A DNA stretch of 10,254 bases from positions 1 through 10,254 of the forward strand of contig JAGWXJ010000058.1 in the NCBI GenBank assembly GCA_018969935.1. The letters are read 5' to 3'. The number at the start of each line of letters is the position of its first letter. Position 1 is the stretch's first letter. A program made the position numbers and the translations under genes. This stretch comes from Alphaproteobacteria bacterium. Lineage in GTDB: Bacteria > Pseudomonadota > Alphaproteobacteria > Micavibrionales > UBA1664. The notes under the pieces were generated by a model that was not told the origin of the DNA, made no database searches, and was given only the letters and a program-made list of their open reading frames with translations. Below are positions 1 to 6,190 of the stretch, piece after piece.

Positions 1-360
1 TTTCTGCCGTGGTGCCGCGCTGCGCGTATCTGGAAGCGCGAGGGTGATGTTGTGTATGCGGACCTTGTTATCGGCTACAAGATGTTTCAGGAACGGTTTA
101 CAAGCAAGGTGACCTTGAAGCCCGCGCGCTTCGGTCAGGGCGGGCATATCCATGTGGAGTATGTGAAGGGGCCTATGAAGCACCTCAACAACCACTGGCG
201 TTTTCTGCCCAGCAACCCTGATGCGTGCTGCATCGATTTCTTTGTGGACTTCGAATTCAAGAACCCCATGTTCCAGAAGCTGATGGGCGTGTTTTTCAAT
301 GAAGTCGTGAGGCGGATGGTCAGCGCCTTTGAAACGCGCGCAAAAAGTCTTTACGGGTAG
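1..360 (+). CDS. COQ10/RatA-like START-domain protein (5' end cut off)
   Basis: The reading frame is open from the first base and ends at TAG (358-360), giving 119 visible residues; the first 30 or so residues of the family are outside the window. The visible part opens with FLPWCRAARIW, close to the conserved FLPWC...RI of the COQ10/RatA type of SRPBCC/START-domain protein. It continues with the usual beta-strand segment (GYKMFQERFTSKV) and the C-terminal helix (MGVFFNEVVRRMVSAFETRA). In mitochondria and proteobacteria Coq10 binds ubiquinone and supports its respiratory use. Automatic annotation often calls these proteins RatA toxins, a name based on one E. coli report. In many alphaproteobacteria this gene lies beside cinA-pgpA-ispDF, and that neighbourhood is kept here with two extra genes between. 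A GTG at 52 is in frame but would cut into the domain, so it is not the start. Confidence 0.9.
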   Translation, partial: FLPWCRAARIWKREGDVVYADLVIGYKMFQERFTSKVTLKPARFGQGGHIHVEYVKGPMKHLNNHWRFLPSNPDACCIDFFVDFEFKNPMFQKLMGVFFNEVVRRMVSAFETRAKSLYG

Positions 361-371
361 ACTTGTTTTTT
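345..371 (+). terminator. possible intrinsic terminator after the COQ10-like gene
   Basis: AAGTCT (345-350) and AGACTT (359-364) form a 6-bp stem around an 8-nt loop. One G and six T residues (366-371) follow directly. The stem overlaps the stop codon of the COQ10-like gene. It has only two G-C pairs, so it would be a weak terminator; its position and T-run are right. Confidence 0.4.
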
Positions 372-386
372 CGGGTTTCAGCCCAT

Positions 387-422
387 TTGTTTAGTGGTAT
401 TTATCTTATACCACTCTAACAA
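387..422. promoter_or_regulatory. dyad/hairpin upstream of the DUF1993 gene
   Basis: AGTGGTAT (393-400) and ATACCACT (408-415) are perfect reverse complements around a 7-nt A/T-rich centre. After a small internal mismatch, TTGTT (387-391) and AACAA (418-422) extend the pairing outward. The right end touches the weak ribosome-binding sequence AAGAAAG (421-427) of the next gene. No T-run follows, so it reads better as an operator or a 5'-UTR hairpin than as a terminator. The protein that would bind it is unknown. Confidence 0.4.
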
Positions 423-434
423 GAAAGACTTTCA

Positions 435-944
435 ATGACCCTCTCCATGTATCAGGCATCGGTGCCGGTTATCGTGCACAACCTCAAAAACCTATCTGCC
501 ATCCTGCAAAAGGCCGAGGAATTTGCGGCCTCTAAAAAAATCGACCAGAGCGTACTGGTTAATGCGAGGCTGGCGCCTGATATGTTCCCGCTGTCGCGCC
601 AAGTGCAGATTGCCTGCGATGTAACGCGCCGCGGTGTTGGCCGCCTTGCCGGTGTTGAAGCGCCCAGCTACGAGGATACCGAGAAAACATTTGCCGAGTT
701 GCAAACCCGTATAGCCAACAACATCAAGTTTATCGAAGGCCTGAAGCCGGAGCAGATTGACGGTAGCGAGGGCAAGGTTGTGAACCTGAAAGTCGGCGGC
801 AACGATATGACGTTTGCGGGCCAGCCATACCTGCTCAATTTTGTGCTGCCAAACCTGTTTTTCCATGTGTCCGTTGCCTACGGCATTTTGCGCCATAACG
901 GGGTGGACCTTGGCAAAAAAGATTATCTGGGGCCTATCCAGTAA
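435..944 (+). CDS. DUF1993 family protein
   Basis: This 169-residue protein matches what I know of the DUF1993 family along its whole length. It starts with MTLSMYQASVPV and the NLKNLSAILQKAEEFA helix, followed by NARLAPDMFPLSRQVQIA, then a RLAGVEAPSYEDTEKTFAELQ region. It ends with GQPYLLNFVLPNLFFHVSVAYGILRHNGV and KKDYLG. The family is a small all-helical bundle, thought to be related in fold to the DinB/YfiT group, and has no established function. No signal peptide or membrane segment is visible. The start ATG at 435 lies 7 nt after AAGAAAG (421-427); a second ATG at 447 is possible, but the family N-terminus favours 435. The gene is separated from its upstream neighbour by 74 bp holding a terminator-like hairpin and a dyad, so it is probably transcribed alone. 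It is not a usual member of the COQ10-cinA neighbourhood. Confidence 0.9.
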   Translation: MTLSMYQASVPVIVHNLKNLSAILQKAEEFAASKKIDQSVLVNARLAPDMFPLSRQVQIACDVTRRGVGRLAGVEAPSYEDTEKTFAELQTRIANNIKFIEGLKPEQIDGSEGKVVNLKVGGNDMTFAGQPYLLNFVLPNLFFHVSVAYGILRHNGVDLGKKDYLGPIQ

Positions 945-955
945 ACGGCATTCCC

Positions 956-987
956 GTCACTGCGCTGCTTCACGGTAGCGCAGTGAC
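956..987. terminator. perfect hairpin at convergent gene ends (likely terminator)
   Basis: GTCACTGCGCT (956-966) and AGCGCAGTGAC (977-987) form a perfect 11-bp stem with a 10-nt loop. The stem covers the last codons and stop of the leftward glycosyltransferase gene, 12 nt beyond the stop of the rightward DUF1993 gene. Such a symmetrical stem between converging genes would serve both transcripts. Neither side carries a clear T-run, so it may act in 3'-end protection or factor-assisted termination rather than as a classic intrinsic terminator. Confidence 0.5.
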
Positions 988-1853
988 ATCTGGTGCACCG
1001 TACCGTCGGTGAATGTTATGTCGGTCAGAACGCTTTTGTCTGAGCGCATCGAATCGTAACCTGACAAATGCAGGATGCCCAAGGGCTGGTGTGGCAAATA
1101 CGGTTCAATGAACCGATGTTGCGTCGGGTCGTATAATGGCTTGGTATCGCATAGCCAGTTGCAGGGGGCAGGCAGCCGCTCGGCTGGGTAGTTTTCCAAG
1201 TAGATCATCATGCCCATTGTCAGCTGTTCGGCTGTAAAGACATTTCCTTTTTTGAGGGCCTTGCGAATGAGTTCCTGCCAGCGTTTCCAGTGCGGGGCGT
1301 TGCCCGCCATGGCAAAAACGCCCGCATTGATGGTGGGGTACGGAAACAGCAGGCGGGCCGTTTTGAAGTCAAAGGCCTTGCGGGCATTACTGTAATAAAA
1401 GCTGCGCGGGCGGTAGGGGATGGGGCCGAACCAGCTGATGCGCATGGTTTTGCCATAAGCCCTATCGACTTGGGGGACGACAGCGAGGCCGGTTTTTTTA
1501 GCCCCTGCGAGAAGCAAATCGATCGCACTCCAATCCTGAACCCATGTGTCGGCATCCAGCCATATGTAAAAATCGAAGCTGGGGAAAAGTTCGGGGATAA
1601 AGGGGCGGGAAATACATGCTTTTAAAAAGTCGCGCCCTTTTAAACGACGCTTTGACAAGGGGATAGGCCAAATTCCATCCACAACGAGGTGGTTTTGGCT
1701 TTTCAGGGTTTCCACCTGCTGGTCGGTGAGGCCAGCGTTGATGATGCCGATGGTCATATCAGCGCTTTGGGGGTGGCGTTTGATGGATGCCAGAAGCTCG
1801 CAAAGGAGGGGGTAATACTTGGAATCCGCGGACGTGATGATAGCCGTTTTCAT
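957..1853 (-). CDS. putative GT-A-fold glycosyltransferase (GT8-like)
   Basis: The protein has 298 residues from the ATG at 1853. The frame runs further upstream, but that extension is basic, low-complexity and inside cinA; the ATG overlaps the cinA stop as ATGA, which fixes the start. It opens with MKTAIITSADSKYYPLLCEL, a typical first strand and helix of a nucleotide-sugar-binding domain. FYIWLDADTWV places a DxD metal/nucleotide-sugar motif at residues 100-102. Later come NAGVFAM (176-182), an EQLTMG segment (209-214), CNWLCD (231-236) and LHLSGYD (261-267), the last resembling the HxxG near the end of GT8 enzymes. No signal peptide or membrane segment is seen, so it is probably cytoplasmic. 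The acceptor and sugar cannot be told. Its place at the end of an isoprenoid/phospholipid operon hints at a lipid-linked or envelope glycan, which is inference only. Confidence 0.7.
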   Translation of the reverse strand: MKTAIITSADSKYYPLLCELLASIKRHPQSADMTIGIINAGLTDQQVETLKSQNHLVVDGIWPIPLSKRRLKGRDFLKACISRPFIPELFPSFDFYIWLDADTWVQDWSAIDLLLAGAKKTGLAVVPQVDRAYGKTMRISWFGPIPYRPRSFYYSNARKAFDFKTARLLFPYPTINAGVFAMAGNAPHWKRWQELIRKALKKGNVFTAEQLTMGMMIYLENYPAERLPAPCNWLCDTKPLYDPTQHRFIEPYLPHQPLGILHLSGYDSMRSDKSVLTDITFTDGTVHQMSLRYREAAQ

Positions 1854-2320
1854 GAGAGGGCCTTGATAGCGTATTCGAGGGCGTGCGTCACGGTTTGCTG
1901 CCTGATGCTGGTGCGCCCGCCCGTGTAATGGTGTTCGTGGGCCTTTGCGCCGTCCCATGTGGCGATGCCGATATAGACCAGCCCAACGGGCTTTTGCGGG
2001 GTGCCGCCAGTTGGGCCTGCAATGCCCGTGACGGCAATTGCAATATCGGCCTCGCTGTGTTCAAGGGCGCCTTGGGCCATGGCCTCTGCCACCTCGGCTG
2101 AAACTGCGCCATGTGCTTCAATAAGGGCGGCGGGCACGCCAAGCTGGCGTGTTTTTGCGTCGTTCGAGTACGTTACAAAGCCGCGGTCAAAGTAGGCGGA
2201 TGAGCCTGCAATCTCCGTGATGTGGGCGGCAATAAGCCCACCCGTGCAGGATTCAGCTGTCGCAATCATACAGCCTTTGTCTTTCAGTTTTTCAAAGAGG
2301 CGCGCGACTAGTGCATCCAT
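1850..2320 (-). CDS. pncC: CinA C-terminal domain protein (nicotinamide-nucleotide amidohydrolase, PncC type)
   Basis: This 156-residue protein consists of the CinA C-terminal domain alone, without the N-terminal MoaB-like domain of full-length CinA. The family hydrolyses nicotinamide mononucleotide to nicotinate mononucleotide and ammonia in the pyridine-nucleotide cycle. Visible motifs are TAESCTGGLIAA (21-32), GSSAYFDRGFVTYSNDAKTRQLGV-like sequence at residues 39-62, SAEVAEAMAQGA (74-85), and AVTGIAGPTGGTPQKPVG (96-113). The ATG at 2320 gives the usual family length and overlaps the end of pgpA by 13 nt. A TTG at 2341 would add seven residues, and since a GGCAGG lies just upstream of it, it cannot be excluded. 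The stop overlaps the glycosyltransferase start by 4 nt, suggesting coupled translation. Many alphaproteobacteria have a similar short cinA next to pgpA and ispDF. Confidence 0.92.
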   Translation of the reverse strand: MDALVARLFEKLKDKGCMIATAESCTGGLIAAHITEIAGSSAYFDRGFVTYSNDAKTRQLGVPAALIEAHGAVSAEVAEAMAQGALEHSEADIAIAVTGIAGPTGGTPQKPVGLVYIGIATWDGAKAHEHHYTGGRTSIRQQTVTHALEYAIKALS

Positions 2321-2787
2321 AGACCGTACCCGTAAACGCAAATACCTGCCATGACGCCTGCCACGATGTCATCGAGCATCACACCTTCGGCCCCTTCGAC
2401 GTTTTTATCAAAGTGGCTGACGGGCCACGGCTTCAAAACATCAAAGATGCGGAATAAGAGGAAGGCGAGCGCCAGTTGGTCAAGCCTGTGAGGCATGCAA
2501 AACAGCATGGCGACCCAGATGCCCGCCCATTCGTCGATGACGATCATGCCGTTATCGTGGGTGCCCGATTTTTTCTGGAATTCGTTTATGGCCCAGAACC
2601 CTGCCGCGCAGGCCAGTATAAGAAGGAAGATGATGGCGGTTTTGGGCAGTGTCACAGCCAGTACCCATGCGGCCAGCGTACCCCATGTGCCCGATGCGGG
2701 GCTTATGCGGCCACTGCCAAGGCCTGTGGCTATCAGGACTTCCGGCGATTTCCAGACAAGCGGTGCGGGGAGGGGCGCGATTTTCAT
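2308..2787 (-). CDS. pgpA: phosphatidylglycerophosphatase A
   Basis: PgpA removes the phosphate from phosphatidylglycerophosphate to give phosphatidylglycerol at the inner membrane. The 159-residue protein shows the family signature in order: a GLGSGRISPASGTWGTLAA region (22-40), a membrane segment near 48-66, VIDEWAGIWVAM (83-94), a second hydrophobic stretch (104-115) running into FRIFDVLKPWPVSHFD (112-127), and a GVMLDDIVAGVMAGI segment (135-149) at the start of the last membrane helix. The acidic residues D85, E86, D139 and D140 are those expected of the metal-dependent active site. The ATG at 2787 overlaps the ispDF stop as ATGA (2787-2784), so translation is probably coupled. The 3' end overlaps cinA by 13 nt. 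Confidence 0.95.
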   Translation of the reverse strand: MKIAPLPAPLVWKSPEVLIATGLGSGRISPASGTWGTLAAWVLAVTLPKTAIIFLLILACAAGFWAINEFQKKSGTHDNGMIVIDEWAGIWVAMLFCMPHRLDQLALAFLLFRIFDVLKPWPVSHFDKNVEGAEGVMLDDIVAGVMAGICVYGYGLWMH

Positions 2788-3920
2788 TTACGGAGCCTGA
2801 CGGTTGCAACGGCCTGCACCGCCAACCCCTCGCCACGGCCGATGTACCCTAGTTTTTCGGTCGTGGTGGCCTTGAGGCCTATGGCATCGGCGGGCAGTGA
2901 AAGCATATCGGAGAGGCGTTTGGTAATGGCCTCGCGGTGCGGGCCTATGCGCGGCGCTTCCGCTAGCAGAGTGATATCGATGTTCGTAAGCGTACCGTTT
3001 TTGTTGGCCAGCAATTCCATCGCCTTTTTGACGATGGCGCTGCTATCCATGCCTTTGAGGGCAGGGTTTGAGGGTGGGAAGTGGACGCCGATATCGCCTG
3101 CGCCGATGGTACCTAATATGGCGTCGGCAATGGCGTGGAGGCCGGCATCGGCATCGGAGTGGCCGACGAGTTTGCGGTCGGACGGAATATCGACGCCAAA
3201 GAGTTTGATGGCGCCGCTTTCAGGGGCGTCGCCAAACGGGTGGACATCGTAGCCCATGCCGACACGGGTTTCGGTGAGGATGGATGACATGATTTTTTCC
3301 GCGCGTTTGAGGTCGGATTGCGTGGTGATTTTGAAGTTATCGGATTCGCCTTCCACGAAGGTGCTTTCGATGCCTTCTTCGGCGAAAACAAGGCTTGAAT
3401 CATCGGTGTAACTGCGGCCCTGCGCTTTGACGTGGGCGTTCACGATGACATCGAAGGCGAAGGCCTGCGGGGTTTGTACTGCCATGACGCCCGTGCGGTC
3501 CACTACGTTGTGGCCGCGCATAAGGGTATCGGCCACGGGTACGGCCAGCGTAGCGGCTTTGGTGCCGCCTTCGATTGTTGCCTGTATGCGGGCGATGGCT
3601 TCATCGGATACCAGCGGGCGGGCGGCATCGTGAATCATGACGTTACGGGGCGTATATTTGCCAAGGGCCAGCAGGCCGTTGGCTACGCTTTCCTGCCTGC
3701 TGGCGCCGCCGTCAACCAGTGTGACGCCGTTTGCAAGTTGGGGGAAGTAGGGCGCATGCGCGGGGTTGACCACCAAGGCGACTGGCCCGTATTTAGCAAA
3801 TTTTTCAATGCTATAGGAAATAACGGGTCGGCCGCCCAATGGGGCGTATTGCTTGAGCGTATCGCTGCTAAAGCGCTGGCCGGAGCCTGCCGCTACGATG
3901 ATTGTTGCCCACTGGACCAT
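2784..3920 (-). CDS. ispDF: bifunctional IspD-IspF (MEP-pathway isoprenoid enzyme)
   Basis: This 378-residue fusion carries two steps of the non-mevalonate pathway: IspD (CTP + methylerythritol phosphate to CDP-methylerythritol) and IspF (closure to methylerythritol cyclodiphosphate). Fused IspDF is known in Alpha- and Epsilonproteobacteria. The IspD half (1 to about 215) has AAGSGQRF (10-17), LKQY (22-25), GGASRQESV (71-79) and HDAARPLVSD (97-106). The IspF half starts near R219 with GMGYDVHPF; D225, H227 and H262 match the zinc ligands, followed by GDIGVHFPP (275-283) and ATTTEKLGYIGRGEG (351-365). One oddity: the usual Pro before KQY in IspD is Leu22, while the catalytic Arg17 and Lys23 are kept. 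The ATG at 3920 begins directly with the expected first beta strand. It is the first gene of the leftward operon and is divergent from ntrY. Confidence 0.97.
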   Translation of the reverse strand: MVQWATIIVAAGSGQRFSSDTLKQYAPLGGRPVISYSIEKFAKYGPVALVVNPAHAPYFPQLANGVTLVDGGASRQESVANGLLALGKYTPRNVMIHDAARPLVSDEAIARIQATIEGGTKAATLAVPVADTLMRGHNVVDRTGVMAVQTPQAFAFDVIVNAHVKAQGRSYTDDSSLVFAEEGIESTFVEGESDNFKITTQSDLKRAEKIMSSILTETRVGMGYDVHPFGDAPESGAIKLFGVDIPSDRKLVGHSDADAGLHAIADAILGTIGAGDIGVHFPPSNPALKGMDSSAIVKKAMELLANKNGTLTNIDITLLAEAPRIGPHREAITKRLSDMLSLPADAIGLKATTTEKLGYIGRGEGLAVQAVATVRLRK

Positions 3921-3995
3921 GCGTTACCGTGAATTCTTTGTTTTTAGCCAAAATTCGCGTAAGAATAGCGGCCCGAAAGCGGAATTGAAAGCCGA
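3921..3995. promoter_or_regulatory. divergent ispDF / ntrY promoter region
   Basis: Only 75 bp separate the two divergent starts, so both promoters must lie here or within gene ends. For ntrY, TTGTTT (3938-3943) and AAGAAT (3961-3966), 17 nt apart, are a weak sigma70-like pair (3/6 and 4/6 matches). I found no convincing pair for ispDF. TTTG (3937-3940) and CAAA (3949-3952) form a small dyad over the -35 candidate. Ribosome-binding signals are poor on both sides: GGAA at 3981-3984 for ntrY, and none clear for ispDF. Confidence 0.35.
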
Positions 3996-6188
3996 ATGAA
4001 TACAAAAGCCATCCAAAGCCAGTCGGAAGTGCGCAGGGCGTTGCTACGCCGTGCCGCCGTGTTTGCGGCCTGGTTCGAGCGGCATGCCATGGGCAACCGC
4101 CTGATGATGGTGTTGATGGTGCTTGCCTTGGGCATGGGCGCGCTAACCTACGCGACCATGGCGCGCAAGTCGCTTCTGGCATCGGATACCAATACCCTTA
4201 TTTTGCTTTTGAACGTTGATCTGGTTGTGCTGCTTTTGCTTGTTGCAGGCATTGCGCGGCGGGTTGTGGGCCTTTGGGCGCAGAGCAAGAAGGGCATGGC
4301 AGGTTCGGCATTACAAGTGCGCCTTGTGGGGCTGTTTTCCCTGCTTGTGGCTTTCCCTGCAATTGTCACTACCGTGTTTTCGGTCGGGCTGTTTTATTAC
4401 GGGGTGCACGGGTGGTTTGATTCCCGTGTGCGGACGGCGGTTGATGAATCCCTTGCTGTTGCGAAAGCCTACCTTGATGAACACCAACAGGTTTTGAAAG
4501 CCGATATCAGGGGTATGGCCGCCGACCTTGAGCGCGAGAGCCTTTTGCTTGCCAGCAACCCCAAGGCGCTTGAAAAGATGCTCAATACGCAGTCCTTCCT
4601 GCGCAATTTTTCGGAAGTGATTATTTTTGACGGCGAGAACCATGTGATTGCGCAAAGCGGTATCGCGCTATCCATGATCTTCAGCCCCATCCCCGATGAC
4701 CTTATAGACCGTGCCCGCGCGGGCGATGTTGCCGTTGAAACCAGCGATAACGATGACCGCCTGCGCGCGATGGTCCGCCTTGCTGGGTTTGGGGATGAAA
4801 CATTCCTGTATGTAGGCCGAAGCGTTGACCAGAAAGTCCTTTCCCACCTTGATACGACACGGGCTGCCGTTGCCCAGTATCAAGAGCTGGCTGCCAAAAG
4901 CCAGCGCATACAGGTGACGATTACGATGCTGTATGTGGTGGTTGTGCTGTTGCTTATGACCATCGCCATCTGGTTTGGGTTGACCCTTGCGCGCCGCATG
5001 GTGGAGCCGATAGGCGCGGTCATCAATGCATCCGAACGCTTGCGGGCGGGGGATATGGGCGCGCGGGTTGGCGAAACCGAGGGGCTAGAGGAATTCGTCA
5101 ATCTGGGCCGCGCCTTCAACCGCATGACCGAAGAAATCGCCCAGCAGCGGAACGAGCTTATCAAGGCCAACAAGCGGCTTGATGACCGCCGCAGGTTTAC
5201 CGAAACCGTGTTGGGCGGTGTTTCCACGGGTATTATCGGGGTGAATGTGGAAGGGTTTGTGACCCTTGCAAACCCTGCTGCAGGGCGCCTGTTGGGTATT
5301 GATAGCGAGAAGCTGTTGGGGCAGAAGCTGCAGGAATTTTTGCCCGATATAACCGTCACCAAGCGGGGTGAGCAGGAGATATCGGTCCTTCGCCGTGACG
5401 GTGCGCGCAGGCGCTTTATTGTGAGGGTAACAACCGAGGGCGAGAGCGTTGTCGCGTTTGATGACGTGACGGACCTTATGGCCGCCCAGAAATCCGCCGC
5501 GTGGGCCGATGTGGCACGACGCATTGCCCATGAAATCAAGAATCCGCTTACGCCCATCCAGCTATCGGCCGAGCGCATCAAGCGCAAGTATCTCGGGCAG
5601 ATGGCCGATGACAAGGACCGCGAAATTCTGGCCAAATGCACCGATACGATTGTGCACCACGTTGAAGACATCAAGACCATGGTCAACGCCTTTGCAGGTT
5701 TTGCCAAAATGCCCGAGCCCGTGATGGCCAACGCCAATCTGGAGAGCCTTGTGCGCGAGGTTGTGGCGCTGCAATCGGCTGCGACGAGCGTTGAAATCTT
5801 GGTCCAATGCCAGCAGGGTGCCGATTGGAATGTTGTGGCAGACCAGCAACTGGTGCGTCAGGCCCTTACCAACCTCATCAAGAATGCCATCGAGGCCTTG
5901 GCCGAAACACCAGCGCCCAAGGTGGCCGTTGTACTGGGGCGTGAAGAAAAGGGCGTGTGGCTTAGTGTGCTTGATAATGGCCCCGGTATCCCTGCATCGC
6001 AACGCGAGAGCGTGCTTGAGCCTTATGTGACCACCAAGCTGAAAGGCACCGGCCTCGGCCTTGCGATTGTCAAAAAGATTGTTGAAGACCATGGCGGCAG
6101 GCTGACGATGGACGACCCAGCACCGATGATGGCAAACTATACGGGTGCGCATATCCATCTGTTTTTTCCTGACAAGAGGGGCTCCTGA
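3996..6188 (+). CDS. ntrY: NtrY membrane sensor histidine kinase
   Basis: The 730-residue protein has the usual NtrY length and layout. Three N-terminal membrane segments (about 34-52, 67-88, 108-135) precede an extracytoplasmic sensor region (about 136-305); a fourth membrane helix (308-331), a HAMP linker (332-385), a PAS domain (about 400-490) and the kinase core follow. The H-box is AHEIKNPLTPIQLSAERIKR (511-530) with the phospho-accepting His512. The N-box is NLIKNAIEAL (626-635), the G1 box DNGPGIP (660-666) and the G2 box GTGLGLA (684-690); all look intact. NtrY phosphorylates NtrX, whose gene starts 2 nt downstream. In other alphaproteobacteria the pair affects nitrogen use, envelope, redox and cell-cycle traits. 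dusB, ntrB and ntrC, which commonly precede ntrY in this class, are absent; ntrY is the first rightward gene after the divergent region. Confidence 0.95.
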   Translation: MNTKAIQSQSEVRRALLRRAAVFAAWFERHAMGNRLMMVLMVLALGMGALTYATMARKSLLASDTNTLILLLNVDLVVLLLLVAGIARRVVGLWAQSKKGMAGSALQVRLVGLFSLLVAFPAIVTTVFSVGLFYYGVHGWFDSRVRTAVDESLAVAKAYLDEHQQVLKADIRGMAADLERESLLLASNPKALEKMLNTQSFLRNFSEVIIFDGENHVIAQSGIALSMIFSPIPDDLIDRARAGDVAVETSDNDDRLRAMVRLAGFGDETFLYVGRSVDQKVLSHLDTTRAAVAQYQELAAKSQRIQVTITMLYVVVVLLLMTIAIWFGLTLARRMVEPIGAVINASERLRAGDMGARVGETEGLEEFVNLGRAFNRMTEEIAQQRNELIKANKRLDDRRRFTETVLGGVSTGIIGVNVEGFVTLANPAAGRLLGIDSEKLLGQKLQEFLPDITVTKRGEQEISVLRRDGARRRFIVRVTTEGESVVAFDDVTDLMAAQKSAAWADVARRIAHEIKNPLTPIQLSAERIKRKYLGQMADDKDREILAKCTDTIVHHVEDIKTMVNAFAGFAKMPEPVMANANLESLVREVVALQSAATSVEILVQCQQGADWNVVADQQLVRQALTNLIKNAIEALAETPAPKVAVVLGREEKGVWLSVLDNGPGIPASQRESVLEPYVTTKLKGTGLGLAIVKKIVEDHGGRLTMDDPAPMMANYTGAHIHLFFPDKRGS

Positions 6189-6190
6189 GC

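Noticed and set aside
1..360. RatA as a toxin of a toxin-antitoxin system
   Set aside because: No partner gene with RatB-like sequence is next to it, and COQ10-type alphaproteobacterial proteins at this locus are better explained by ubiquinone function.
492..896. Long open frame antisense to the DUF1993 gene
   Set aside because: It mirrors a well-supported gene, has no recognisable motif and has a composition typical of an antisense shadow.
2476..3252. 258-codon open frame on the plus strand opposite pgpA and ispDF
   Set aside because: It lies wholly antisense to two certain enzymes; the low-complexity translation rich in Pro, Ser, Arg and Met has no family features.
4880..5737. 285-codon open frame antisense to ntrY
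   Set aside because: Its Ser/Arg/Thr-rich translation is the usual product of reading a GC-rich kinase gene backwards; ntrY motifs are intact on the plus strand.
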